A stretch of DNA of 64,000 nucleotides. Origin: Pseudolabrys sp. GTDB lineage: Bacteria > Pseudomonadota > Alphaproteobacteria > Rhizobiales > Xanthobacteraceae. Location: positions 28,815-92,814 of the forward strand of contig JALHNV010000004.1 in the NCBI GenBank assembly GCA_022843325.1, in the 5' to 3' direction. A model generated the notes under the pieces. It ran no database searches, was not told the origin of the DNA, and saw nothing but the letters and a program-made list of their open reading frames with translations. The translations under genes and the position numbers were made by a program. Within the stretch, counting starts at the first letter, position 1. Each line of letters begins with the position of its first letter. This document shows positions 17,196 through 26,048 of the stretch, in pieces.

Positions 17196-17279
17196 CGCTC
17201 ATCCCCGCGAAAGCGGGGATCCAGGGTCTCGGATGTCAAAGCCAAAGAACTGGATTCCCGCTTCCGCGGGAATGAGCGG
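17196..17279. repeat. dispersed palindromic repeat, family A, inverted pair
   Basis: The left unit is CGCTCATCCCCGCGAAAGCG and the right unit ends CGCGGGAATGAGCGG. It lies between the ends of two converging genes, where it could act as a bidirectional transcription barrier. Confidence 0.88.
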
Positions 17280-17296
17280 TTGATGAATGCGGAGCC

Positions 17297-19693
17297 CTAC
17301 AGCGCCTGCAGATACCGTATCGGCCGTCCGGGTGCGACGCCCTGCGCGGCAGCGACAATGGAATTGGCGTCGATGCCGTAGTGCCGGTACAGCTCGGCCA
17401 GCGAGCCGGTCTGGCCGAAATGCTCGACGCCGAGCGCGCGGGTGCGGTGGCCGTTGACGGCTCCGAGCCAGGCCAGCGTCGCCGGATGGCCGTCGATCAC
17501 CGAAACGATGCCGGCATGCGGCGGCACATCCTCGAGCAACCGTTCGATGTGCGAACGCGCATGCACGAGGCCACGCTCACGCGCGCGCTGCGCCGCGTTC
17601 CAGCCGGCGTTCAGACGGTCGGCCGAGGTGATCGCGAGAAGCCCGACGTCGCGGCGGTCTTCCGCCATCAGGCCGACTGCCTCGATGGCCTCCGGCGCGA
17701 TGGCGCCGGTATAGGCGACAACGACCTGACAGTTTGGCCCTGGCTTGCGCAGCCAGTAGGCGCCGTCGACGATCTGCTGGCGCAGGTCTGGTGTCATCTC
17801 GCGCTGGATCTGCTCCACCGGCCGCGTCGACAGCCGCAGGTAGACCGAGCCGCCGGTCTCGTCGCGCAGCCAGTTCTGCTCCGAGGGTTCACCTTCGCCG
17901 CTCTTTTGTATGTAGGAGAACGACCATCCGAGAATGGTGGCCAGTTCATCGACAAAAGCCGGCTCGAAACTTGCCAGCCCGTCCTGTGCCATGCCGATCA
18001 GCGGCTGCGCGATAGATTGGTGTGCGCCGCCTTCGCCGGCCAGCGTGATGCCGGACGGCGTCGCCACCACGATGAAGCGGGCGTCCTGGTAACAGGCATA
18101 GTTCAGCGCATCGAGGCCGCGGGCGATGAATGGATCGTATAGCGTGCCGATCGGCAGCAGCCGTTCGCCGTTGATCGCATGCGACAGGCCGAGGGCCGAC
18201 AGATTGATGAACAGGTTCATCTCGGCGATGCCGAGTTCGATGTGCTGCCCTTTCGGCGAGAATTCCCAGTTGAAGGTCGAGGGGATGCGCTCGCTCTTGA
18301 ACGTGTCGGCCATGGCTTCGCGTGCAAACAGGCCGCGGCGGTTCACCCAGGGGCCGAGGTTGGTCGACACCGTGACGTCGGGCGCGGTGGTGACGATGCG
18401 CCGCGCCAGTTCGGTGTCGCCGCGGCCGATCTCGTTGAGGATGGCGCCGAAGCCGAATTGCGTCGACATCGTCGGCTGCATGGTCACCGGCAAGGTCTCC
18501 GGCACGGCTATCTCGGGCGCGGTCAGGCGGCGCTCGCCACCGGCCGCGAATGGCACACGGTCGAGGAAGCCCTGCAGCCGGTCTTCCGGCAGCGACATGC
18601 CCTCGAATTTGTCCCACTCGTGGCCGGACCGCACGCCCATCGCCTGCCGGAAGGTTTCCATCTGCGGCGGCGTCATGAGCCCGGCGTGGTTGTCCTTGTG
18701 GCCCGCCATCGGCAGGCCGAAGCCCTTCACCGTGTAGCAGATGAAGCAGGTCGGCCGGTCGCTGCCGGCGCCGTGAAACGCTTCCAGTACCGCCGGCAGG
18801 TCGTGGCCACCGAGATTGTTCATCAGCGCGGCGAGTTCGGCGTCGGAGCGCTTCTCGATCAGCGCCGACACGGGGCCCTGATCGCCGATCTCGTCGGTCA
18901 GGCGCTTGCGCCAGGCGGCGCCGCCGGCAAACACCAGCGCCGAATAGAGCTGGTTCGGGCAGGCGTCGATCCAGGCCTTGAGCTTGTCACCGCCCGGCTC
19001 TTTGAACGCGGCTTGCTGCAACGAGCCGTATTTGACGATGACGACGTCCCAGCCGAAGTTCTTGAACAATTGCTCGTAACGCTCCCACAGGCCCTCGCGC
19101 ACGACGGCATCGAGGCTCTGGCGGTTGTAGTCGATGACCCACCAGGTGTTGCGCAGGCCCTGCTTCCAGCCCTCCAGCAGCGCCTCGAAGATATTGCCTT
19201 CGTCGAGCTCGGCGTCGCCGATCAGCGCCACCATGCGGCCTTCGTCGCGCTCAAGGCCCCAGCCATGGGCGCGCACGTAGTCCTGCACGATGGACGAGAA
19301 CAGCGTCTGCGCCACGCCCAAGCCCACCGAGCCCGTCGAGAAGTCGACGTCATCGGTGTCCTTGGTGCGCGACGGATAGCTCTGCGCGCCCTTGTAGCCG
19401 CGGAAGTTCTCCAGCTTTTCCCTGGTCTGCTTGCCGAGCAGGTACTGGATGGCGTGGAAGATCGGCGAGGCGTGTGGCTTCACCGCGACGCGGTCCTGCG
19501 GCCGCAGCACGTCGAAATACAGTGCGGTCATGATGGTGGCGAGCGAGGCGGAGGAGGCCTGATGGCCGCCGACCTTCAGTCCGTCCTCGTTGGCGCGCAG
19601 GTGATTGGCGTTGTGGATGGTCCAGCTCGCGAGCCACAGCACCTTGCGCTCCAGTGCGCTGAGGGTCTCGATCTTTTCGGCGGCGATGGTCAT
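17297..19693 (-). CDS. transketolase-like / pyruvate dehydrogenase E1-like ThDP enzyme
   Basis: 798 residues from ATG 19693. Homodimeric E1/transketolase architecture: an N-terminal ThDP domain with the diphosphate motif LIGDAELDEGNIFEALLEGW ending in DYNRQSLD, a pyrimidine-binding domain around GQHIELGIAEMNLFINLSAL, and a C-terminal domain near EHFGQTGSLAELYRHYGID. Conserved His in ASSASLATIMTALYFDVL-type N-terminal context (GGHQASSASL) and CYTVKGFGLPMAGHKDNHAG match AceE-like enzymes more than sugar transketolases. AceE is about 890 aa, so this is a shorter relative. It may act on a 2-oxo acid or ketose (inference). The divergent Lrp-family gene is the probable regulator. Confidence 0.85.
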   Translation of the reverse strand: MTIAAEKIETLSALERKVLWLASWTIHNANHLRANEDGLKVGGHQASSASLATIMTALYFDVLRPQDRVAVKPHASPIFHAIQYLLGKQTREKLENFRGYKGAQSYPSRTKDTDDVDFSTGSVGLGVAQTLFSSIVQDYVRAHGWGLERDEGRMVALIGDAELDEGNIFEALLEGWKQGLRNTWWVIDYNRQSLDAVVREGLWERYEQLFKNFGWDVVIVKYGSLQQAAFKEPGGDKLKAWIDACPNQLYSALVFAGGAAWRKRLTDEIGDQGPVSALIEKRSDAELAALMNNLGGHDLPAVLEAFHGAGSDRPTCFICYTVKGFGLPMAGHKDNHAGLMTPPQMETFRQAMGVRSGHEWDKFEGMSLPEDRLQGFLDRVPFAAGGERRLTAPEIAVPETLPVTMQPTMSTQFGFGAILNEIGRGDTELARRIVTTAPDVTVSTNLGPWVNRRGLFAREAMADTFKSERIPSTFNWEFSPKGQHIELGIAEMNLFINLSALGLSHAINGERLLPIGTLYDPFIARGLDALNYACYQDARFIVVATPSGITLAGEGGAHQSIAQPLIGMAQDGLASFEPAFVDELATILGWSFSYIQKSGEGEPSEQNWLRDETGGSVYLRLSTRPVEQIQREMTPDLRQQIVDGAYWLRKPGPNCQVVVAYTGAIAPEAIEAVGLMAEDRRDVGLLAITSADRLNAGWNAAQRARERGLVHARSHIERLLEDVPPHAGIVSVIDGHPATLAWLGAVNGHRTRALGVEHFGQTGSLAELYRHYGIDANSIVAAAQGVAPGRPIRYLQAL

Positions 19694-19849
19694 GGCGTTT
19701 GCTCGCTTGGCAATATGTCCCGTGCGCGCCGCACCGCGGTCCGCCACCGCAGAATGACGGATTACCGTTGGCGGTACCTGCCAAATCGGGCTAATAATCG
19801 GACTCATAGGGGTTTACCCTGCCAATTTTGACTAGAAAAAGAGCGGAAT
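19694..19849. promoter_or_regulatory. divergent promoter region, E1-like enzyme / Lrp regulator
   Basis: 156 bp between divergent genes, with an AT-richer stretch around 19780-19845 (CTAATAATCGG, AATTTTGACTAGAAAAAG). Lrp-family regulators commonly bind such regions to control the adjoining gene and themselves. No exact operator could be defined by eye. Confidence 0.4.
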
Positions 19850-20320
19850 ATGCCGATCCCGACGCTCGACGAACTGGACCTGAAAATCCTGCGCCTGCTT
19901 CAGGACGATGGCCGCATGAGCCTGGCCGACCTCGCCGGCAAGGTTGGGCTGTCGGCATCGCCCTGCCTGCGCCGTGTTCGCATTCTGGAGAAGTCCGGCG
20001 TTATCGCGCGCTATGTCGCGGTGCTCGACCAGCGTGCGGTGGGGCTGCCGGTCAGCGTGTTCGTGTCGGTAAAGCTGGAGAAGCAGAAGGAAGAGCTGCT
20101 CGACAAGTTTGCCAAGACCATCGCCCGCTGGCCCGAGGTGCTTGAATGCTATCTGATGACCGGCCCGCGCGATTACCTGCTGCGTGTGGTGGTCGCCGAC
20201 CTTGCTGCCTATGAGCAGTTCCTCAAGCAGAAACTGACGCGGCTGGAAGGCATCGCCTCAATCGAGTCGAGCTTCGCGCTGGAGCAGGTGAAATACACCA
20301 ACGTGCTGCCGGTGGCGTGA
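19850..20320 (+). CDS. Lrp/AsnC family transcriptional regulator
   Basis: 156 residues. The N-terminal helix-turn-helix (about residues 6-50) reads LDELDLKILRLLQDDGRMSL then LADLAGKVGLSASPCLRRV. The C-terminal RAM domain contains VLECYLMTGPRDYLLRVVV, the usual effector-binding/oligomerisation region. It probably controls the divergent E1-like gene in response to an amino acid or 2-oxo acid. Confidence 0.93.
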   Translation: MPIPTLDELDLKILRLLQDDGRMSLADLAGKVGLSASPCLRRVRILEKSGVIARYVAVLDQRAVGLPVSVFVSVKLEKQKEELLDKFAKTIARWPEVLECYLMTGPRDYLLRVVVADLAAYEQFLKQKLTRLEGIASIESSFALEQVKYTNVLPVA

Positions 20321-20342
20321 GCGTGCAGCCAGGCAACTTTTC

Positions 20343-20425
20343 CGCTCATCCCTGCGGAAGCGGGGACCCAGCACTTCAGACATTTTCGGCAAAGACTGGA
20401 TGCCCGCGGAGGCGGGCATGAGCGG
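20343..20425. repeat. dispersed palindromic repeat, family A, inverted pair
   Basis: The left unit is CGCTCATCCCTGCGGAAGCG and the right unit ends GGCGGGCATGAGCGG. It lies between the stop of the Lrp gene and the stop of mepA, abutting the mepA stop codon. Confidence 0.87.
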
Positions 20426-21820
20426 TTAGTTCGCGCTTGTCTTCCGCGCCTGCTGCTCGGGTGCGGCGAGCACGTCCTTGCAGGCGGGAGGCAGGTCGGC
20501 GAGCGTGATCGGCTTCGGCGGTTTCGGCGGCGGGCCGACGCGCTTCGGAGGAGAAGGCTTCTTCAACACCTTGTCGGAGAACCAGAAGGCGAGGTCGTCC
20601 TTGCCGCAGCCATCGTCCTCCGGCACTGCGGGCTGGGCGCGGCAGTTCGGCGAGTCGGCCGGACATTTCAGCCGCACATGGATGTGGTCGTGGTGTCCAT
20701 ACCAGGGCCGCACCTTCGACATCCAGCCGTCGCGGTTCTTCGTCTCGACGCGGCAAATCTCCTGCTTGATCGCGGCATTGACCAGCACGCGCTCGACATT
20801 CGGCTGCTCGGCGGCGGTCTTGATGAAGGCGATATGCTGCGGCGTCCAGTATTTCGGATTGAGCCGCTTCCAGTCGTCGGCGACGACATTGATGGCCGAG
20901 ATCTTCTCGCGTTCTTCCTTGCTCAGCGTGTGGTCCGGCATCGGCATGAACCAGATGTCGACGTCGAGCCCGGTCTGGTGGCTCATGTGGCCGAACGGCG
21001 TCGGGCCCCCGCGCGGTTGCGACAGGTCGCCGACCAGAATGCCTTTCCAGCCGGTCGCCTTGGCGGCGCGCGGCGCGAAGTCCTCGAGAAAGCGGATCAG
21101 GCTGGGATGGCCCCAGTTACGGTTACGCGACAGCCGCATCACCTGCCAGGTCGGCCCATTGACAGCCAGCTCCACGCCACCGGACAGGCAGCCGCGCGGG
21201 TAGTAGCCGATGGCCATGGCCTTGCCGAGGCTCGGCAGTTGCTTGGCGGCGAACAGTTGTTTGGCCGGCAGTGCATCCGTCTTGCCGGTGACGGCGGGCG
21301 GCGTTTGCACCGGAGCGGGCGGCGTTTCGGTGATCACCGGCGCGGGCGCAGCGGGCGCGGGCTGTGGCGGTTCAACCGGCGTAACGGCTGCGATCTGTGG
21401 CTCGGCCGCTGGCGGCGCGACCGCGGCTGGTGCGGTTTCGGCGGGCGGTGGTGCACTCACGACGGGAGCCGGTTCGGGCGCTGGCGGCGCGATCGCGACC
21501 GGCGGCGGGATCACCACGGGCGGGGCAACGACGATCGGCTCTGGCGCGGCAACAGGCGGTGCAGCAACTACCGGCCGCTCGGGCACTGGCGCAACGGTCG
21601 CAGGCGGCGGCGTAACGGTGGGTGTGGCGATGACAACGGCTGGTGCGGCCGGCGCCGGCGGCGTGACCTCAACGACGGGCGCAGGCTTGGCCGGTAACGG
21701 CTCGGACGGTGCGGCCTGCCGGGTCGAGGGCGGCTGCGTGGTTTCGAAGACGCCGGTGACGGCGAGGCCGCCGATGACCAAAGCTGCGAGACCAATGAAA
21801 GCGACGATGCGCGTGATCAT
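20426..21820 (-). CDS. mepA: penicillin-insensitive murein endopeptidase with long Pro/Ala-rich linker
   Basis: 464 residues. A membrane anchor (residues about 3-23) is followed by roughly 150 residues of Pro/Ala/Val repeats, then the MepA catalytic domain from about 185. Zinc ligands are visible in GHMSHQTGLDVDIWFMP (His281, Asp288) and WYGHHDHIHVRLKCP (His379, His381). E. coli MepA is about 274 aa and has no such linker, so the catalytic domain is probably held across the periplasm to reach peptidoglycan. It cleaves D-Ala-meso-DAP cross-links. The nearby L,D-transpeptidase genes support a wall-remodelling role. Confidence 0.93.
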   Translation of the reverse strand: MITRIVAFIGLAALVIGGLAVTGVFETTQPPSTRQAAPSEPLPAKPAPVVEVTPPAPAAPAVVIATPTVTPPPATVAPVPERPVVAAPPVAAPEPIVVAPPVVIPPPVAIAPPAPEPAPVVSAPPPAETAPAAVAPPAAEPQIAAVTPVEPPQPAPAAPAPVITETPPAPVQTPPAVTGKTDALPAKQLFAAKQLPSLGKAMAIGYYPRGCLSGGVELAVNGPTWQVMRLSRNRNWGHPSLIRFLEDFAPRAAKATGWKGILVGDLSQPRGGPTPFGHMSHQTGLDVDIWFMPMPDHTLSKEEREKISAINVVADDWKRLNPKYWTPQHIAFIKTAAEQPNVERVLVNAAIKQEICRVETKNRDGWMSKVRPWYGHHDHIHVRLKCPADSPNCRAQPAVPEDDGCGKDDLAFWFSDKVLKKPSPPKRVGPPPKPPKPITLADLPPACKDVLAAPEQQARKTSAN

Positions 21821-22026
21821 GATCTCTCCGATCTACCGATTCCGGGCTGACCTGTCAGATTAAATGCGCGTGATGGTTTAGCGGGGCGGATGGGCCGGCA
21901 TTAAGGGCGAAAAGCCCAAGCCTGCCAGCGGTTTTTATGGTTAACAGATGCTTTACAAGCTGGCCTTCCGCTTGCGAGACTGGTCCCTGCGCACCGTCGC
22001 GCCATGTTTTTTTGGGGGGCTTCTGA

Positions 22027-22773
22027 ATGGTCCGGATCACCGCCGCGGTTGCGCTGCTGTGCCTGTCGGTGCCGGCGCAGGCAGAACTCGTGGTCAACAT
22101 CAGCAAGTCGCAGCAGCGTCTTGCCGTCATGGTCAACGGCACCGAGGTCCATCGCTGGCCGATTTCGACAGGCACCAATCGCACCCCGACGCCGGCCGGA
22201 GTGTTCCGGCCGCAGCGGCTCGAGCGGCACTGGTACTCTCGCAAGTACAATCTGACGCCGATGCCCTGGTCGATCTTCTTCCACCGGGGTTATGCGGTGC
22301 ATGGCACGATGGAAGCCCACAATCTCGGTCGCCAGGCGTCGCATGGCTGCGTGCGCCTTCGGCCGGACAATGCCGCAATCCTGTATGCGATGGTGCGCCG
22401 CCATGGCATGAAAGGCACCAAGGTGGTGGTGTTGAACGGCCCGCTACCGGCATTGCAGAAGCCGCTGGAGCGGCCACCTTTGCCGCCGACTCCGCCGCGC
22501 GGCGCGCCGATGGCCGTCGCCGAGGCGACCTCGGCAGCCGGACATTTCGCCAAAGCCGCGCCTGAGGATGCCGACGAAGCAGCTATCGAGACCAATCGTG
22601 ACTTCAGCGCGGCTCGGCCCCACGCAGTTCTCGAACCTCGGCTTCGCCCGCGCGCGCGGCTGGCCAGTGCCGAGAGCTATCGATTGTCGATAAACAGCAA
22701 CGAGGCGCAGGTCTTGCGCGAGCGCGAAGCCTGGTTGCGGGGACTCGACCGGAAGTACGGCATTACGCGATAG
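22027..22773 (+). CDS. L,D-transpeptidase (YkuD domain)
   Basis: 248 residues with a signal peptide (MVRITAAVALLCLSVPAQAE). The catalytic domain has His92 in AVHGTMEAHNLGRQASHGC and the nucleophile Cys108 in SHGCVRL. It forms 3-3 cross-links in peptidoglycan or attaches proteins to it. The C-terminal third (about 155-248) is a low-complexity tail ending in LRGLDRKYGITR, absent from its downstream paralog. Divergent from mepA. Confidence 0.93.
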   Translation: MVRITAAVALLCLSVPAQAELVVNISKSQQRLAVMVNGTEVHRWPISTGTNRTPTPAGVFRPQRLERHWYSRKYNLTPMPWSIFFHRGYAVHGTMEAHNLGRQASHGCVRLRPDNAAILYAMVRRHGMKGTKVVVLNGPLPALQKPLERPPLPPTPPRGAPMAVAEATSAAGHFAKAAPEDADEAAIETNRDFSAARPHAVLEPRLRPRARLASAESYRLSINSNEAQVLREREAWLRGLDRKYGITR

Positions 22774-22848
22774 CGTTGACAGTTTTAGCTGGAAGTTAGC
22801 TGACGGCGTAAATTCGCCGTGGTATGACGTGTGTGTCGGGGTGCTGTC

Positions 22849-23400
22849 ATGTTGCGTGTTGTCGTGGCCTTTGCTGCCGCTGCGGTGGTTCTTTTCAGCG
22901 TCAGCGGTGCTCATGCCCGCGTGGTGATCGTCGTTGATAAGTCGGCGCAGCGGTTGACGGTTTCGGTCGATGGTTACCCGCGTTACGAATGGCCGGTTTC
23001 GACAGGCCGCTGGGGATATCGTACCCCGAACGGCAGCTACCGGCCGGAGCGGCTTGAGCGCCAATGGTACTCCCGCAAATACAGCTGGTCGCCCATGCCG
23101 CATTCAATCTTCTTCCACCACGGCTACGCTATTCACGGCAGCTACGAGGTGTCGAGGCTCGGCCGCCCGGCCTCGCACGGATGCATCCGACTGCACCCGA
23201 AAAACGCGGCCGTGCTGTTTTCGCTGGTGCAAGGCCGCATGAGCAGCACACGCATCGTCGTAACCGGCGATGCGCCGGTGGCGGCGGTGCGGCTGCCGTC
23301 GCGTGACTACACCCGCCAGGACTTCAGGCCGTCAATTCGCTACACGGGTGAGCGTCGGCGTTCGTCGCAGGGTTTCGCCGATATTTTCTATGACCGCTAG
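22849..23400 (+). CDS. L,D-transpeptidase (YkuD domain), paralog
   Basis: 183 residues from ATG 22849; the GTG at 22831 would add six non-signal residues. A signal peptide is present (MLRVVVAFAAAAVVLFSVSG). Active-site His96 lies in YAIHGSYEVSRLGRPASHGC and Cys112 in SHGCIRL. The shared WYSRKY and PMP-SIFFH segments show tandem duplication with the preceding gene. This copy lacks the long C-terminal tail. Confidence 0.92.
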   Translation: MLRVVVAFAAAAVVLFSVSGAHARVVIVVDKSAQRLTVSVDGYPRYEWPVSTGRWGYRTPNGSYRPERLERQWYSRKYSWSPMPHSIFFHHGYAIHGSYEVSRLGRPASHGCIRLHPKNAAVLFSLVQGRMSSTRIVVTGDAPVAAVRLPSRDYTRQDFRPSIRYTGERRRSSQGFADIFYDR

Positions 23401-23406
23401 GCGGGC

Positions 23407-24927
23407 TTACTCGCCGGCGCGATAGAACGCTTCGGCGTCGGCCGTGAAGGCCTTTCGCGAGGCGCCGTCGAGATAAAACATGTGCCCGCCGCGATAGAGC
23501 TTGAGCTGGGCGCGCCCGGCTGGACCGATCGGCGGGATATGGTCGAGTACATAGCGCGTCGCGCCATAGGGCGTGATCATGTCCGAGTAGCCGTGCGAAA
23601 TGAGCAGCCGGAACGACGGACTGAACGATAGCAACACGCGCAGGTCCGCTTCGACGCCAGCCTGCGTCCGGCCGCCCTGCCAATCCCAGGCGCTGTTCAC
23701 CTCGCCAGCGAGCAGTGTGTAGGTCATTTCGGTCTTGAAGCCGAGTTCGTTGCGGGCATAGGCAGCCATCGCGCCGCCATAGGCGCGGGTGATGCCATCG
23801 AGCACCGGATCGGGCGCGCGGCCAGTGCGCTGTTCCGGAAATGGGTCGTCGACCGCAAAGGCTGCGTCATAGCGGCTGACGATCTTGCCGTCCTGCGACC
23901 GCAGGCTTTTGACATAGGTGTCGGCAATAAAGCCCCGGGTCTGCGTCACGGTCTCCACCGGCAGTCCGCTGATCTCCGCCAGACGACGATAAAAGGCGCT
24001 TGCTGCGTCGCCTTGCGGCGGCGGTCCGGCCAGCGTCACCAGATAGTCCGTCATGGCGAATCTTTCCGCATTCGCCAGCGCGTCGGCACTGAAAGATTTC
24101 TTTCGCTCAAGCTCGGCGGCCGCCAGCGATGGCAGCTTCAGCGCCGCGCTCAGGGCCGAACTGTCATCGCCGAAGGTGAGCCAGCCTTCGAGAAACGGCG
24201 ACAGCATCACGATGCCGTTGACCGCGATGCCCTGGTCGCGTTGCAGGGCGCGCGCCACCTTGGCGGCGCGGAAGCCGCCGTAGCTTTCGCCGAACAGATA
24301 TTTCGGCGATGCGGCGCGGTCGTTCTTGTTGACATAGAGCGCGACGAACTTGGCCATCGCGTCGGCATCGCTGCGCGTGCCCCAGAAATTCTTCGAGTCA
24401 TCCGGCTTGGCGGTGCGGCTCCAGCCGGTGCCGATCGGATCGACCAGCACCAGATCGGTGAAGGCGAGCCAGGTCTCGGGGTTGTCGCGCAGCGTGGCGC
24501 GCGCCGCGTCGTTGGCGTCGGGGCCGAAGTCGAGAATGCGCGGGCCAACCAGGCCGAGATGCAGGAAGGCCGAGGCCGCGCCCGGCCCGCCGTTGAACAC
24601 AAAGGTCAGCGGCCGGTTGCTGCCCTTGCCCTTGCTAGGCGCATCCTTGGCAACATAGGCGGTATAGAACACCGCGGCACTTTGGGTGCCGGACTGGTCA
24701 TAGAAAGGCATCGTTCCCGCGGTCGCAATGTAGGCGAGCTTGCCGCGCGCCGTATCGATGGCGCGGTCTGTGATGGCGTCAGCCGGCAGCAGCCGCAGCA
24801 CGCCCGAGGCGTTGCGCGTCTCCGGCCGGTTGGGCTGGTCTTGCGCCGTTGCCGTGCCGATGGGGCCGGCGATAGCCAGCGCCAGCAAGCCGGTGCGCAG
24901 CAAAGATCGAATGGGATGTAGGATCAT
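23407..24927 (-). CDS. S10-type serine carboxypeptidase-like peptidase, secreted
   Basis: 506 residues from ATG 24927. The signal peptide covers about residues 1-29 (LLRTGLLALAIAGPIGTATA). The alpha/beta hydrolase carries the S10 motifs FVFNGGPGAASAFLHLGLVG, the nucleophile Ser215 in LFGESYGGFRA and a terminal His in RGGHMFYLD. It should trim C-terminal residues from peptides in the periplasm or outside. The gene ends 6 bp from the converging L,D-transpeptidase gene. Confidence 0.9.
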   Translation of the reverse strand: MILHPIRSLLRTGLLALAIAGPIGTATAQDQPNRPETRNASGVLRLLPADAITDRAIDTARGKLAYIATAGTMPFYDQSGTQSAAVFYTAYVAKDAPSKGKGSNRPLTFVFNGGPGAASAFLHLGLVGPRILDFGPDANDAARATLRDNPETWLAFTDLVLVDPIGTGWSRTAKPDDSKNFWGTRSDADAMAKFVALYVNKNDRAASPKYLFGESYGGFRAAKVARALQRDQGIAVNGIVMLSPFLEGWLTFGDDSSALSAALKLPSLAAAELERKKSFSADALANAERFAMTDYLVTLAGPPPQGDAASAFYRRLAEISGLPVETVTQTRGFIADTYVKSLRSQDGKIVSRYDAAFAVDDPFPEQRTGRAPDPVLDGITRAYGGAMAAYARNELGFKTEMTYTLLAGEVNSAWDWQGGRTQAGVEADLRVLLSFSPSFRLLISHGYSDMITPYGATRYVLDHIPPIGPAGRAQLKLYRGGHMFYLDGASRKAFTADAEAFYRAGE

Positions 24928-25019
24928 GGCACGCCCGGCACAACGCTGCGCCGCCGTCGGCGCCAAGCAGGTTCGATTTACCGGCGGCAATGTGGGGTTT
25001 GTGAGGCGGGCGCGTTGGC

Positions 25020-25922
25020 TCAGCGGATCGACGCCGATGCCATGACCTCGTCCCAGCTTGGGCAAACGCGGTCCCGGAATGGCATGTCAAAATGCGCGTA
25101 GTTGGTCGAGTCGACGACCTGAACCGGCAGCATGACCTCGCTGGGTAGCGTCTCGCCGCGCAGATGGCGAACCGCCGCCTCGGTGGCGATCGAACTCATG
25201 GTCATGGCGTCGAAGTTGACAGTCGCAAGCATGGTGCCGGCGGCGATAGCCTTGATGGCCTCGGGGATGGCGTTGATGCCGACCACAGGCGGCCCCTTGG
25301 CTGAGCCGCGTTCATCCAGCACGCCAAGCGCCATGACGTCGTTGGCGCACAAAATGGCGTCGATGCCGTGCAGCTTGTCGGCGGCAGACCGATAGACCTC
25401 GCGCGCTACATCGCGCTGGTATTCGCCGCACAGCGACAGTCGCACGGTGATATCCGGGTGCTCCGCCAGGGCCTCCTGGAATCCCTTGAGCCGTGCGTGG
25501 CTCGTCGCCGAGGCCGGCGTGCCCTCGAGTATGAAGATCTCGCCACGGCCACCGATCTTGGCGAACAGATAGCCGGCGATGTCCTTCGCCAGTGCGCGGT
25601 CGTCAGAGCCGACAAAGCACAGCGGCTGCCCGGCCGTCGCTTTTGTGACGAAGCTGAAGACTGGAATGCCCGCCGCATCGAAGCCAAGCGCGGCGTCGTT
25701 GACTTCGGTTTCGTGTACCGGCGTAAACACCACGGCGTCCGGCCGTTCTGCGATGGCGCGTTCGATGAGCGCGATCTGTTCGATCACATTGTCGGGCCGC
25801 TCGGGCACGTAATGCGTTGTGGCAACGCCGAGCCGGCGCGCGGTACGGTCGGCGCCATGCCGCGCTGCCTCATAGGCAGGGTTGCTGCGGTTTTTTGTGA
25901 AGACGGCGATCCGCGGCGACAT
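25020..25922 (-). CDS. type-I periplasmic-binding-protein-fold protein (sugar-binding-like), no clear signal
   Basis: 300 residues from ATG 25922. The LacI/ribose-binding-like fold shows IAVFTKNRSNPAYEAARHGA, ERPDAVVFTPVHETEVND and DAILCANDVMALGVLDERG. A 22-residue extension to 25988 (MRLKIAAAAGRPCKPSF) does not look like a good signal either. No HTH domain and no ABC partners adjoin. It may be a cytoplasmic sensor or a binding protein serving a distant transporter. Divergent from a Bug-type protein gene. Confidence 0.72.
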   Translation of the reverse strand: MSPRIAVFTKNRSNPAYEAARHGADRTARRLGVATTHYVPERPDNVIEQIALIERAIAERPDAVVFTPVHETEVNDAALGFDAAGIPVFSFVTKATAGQPLCFVGSDDRALAKDIAGYLFAKIGGRGEIFILEGTPASATSHARLKGFQEALAEHPDITVRLSLCGEYQRDVAREVYRSAADKLHGIDAILCANDVMALGVLDERGSAKGPPVVGINAIPEAIKAIAAGTMLATVNFDAMTMSSIATEAAVRHLRGETLPSEVMLPVQVVDSTNYAHFDMPFRDRVCPSWDEVMASASIR

Positions 25923-26048
25923 GACGCAACAGCTCCGAAACGACGGTTTGCAAGGCCGGCCGGCAGCCGCGGCTATCTTTAATCTCATATTGCTGGATAG
26001 TAATTCACAATGCTAAATTGACGCAAATAAAAACGGGGAGGTCGCGCC

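Noticed and set aside
18179..19831. 550-codon plus-strand open frame
   Set aside because: Antisense shadow of the E1-like enzyme; GC-rich third positions keep the opposite frame open.
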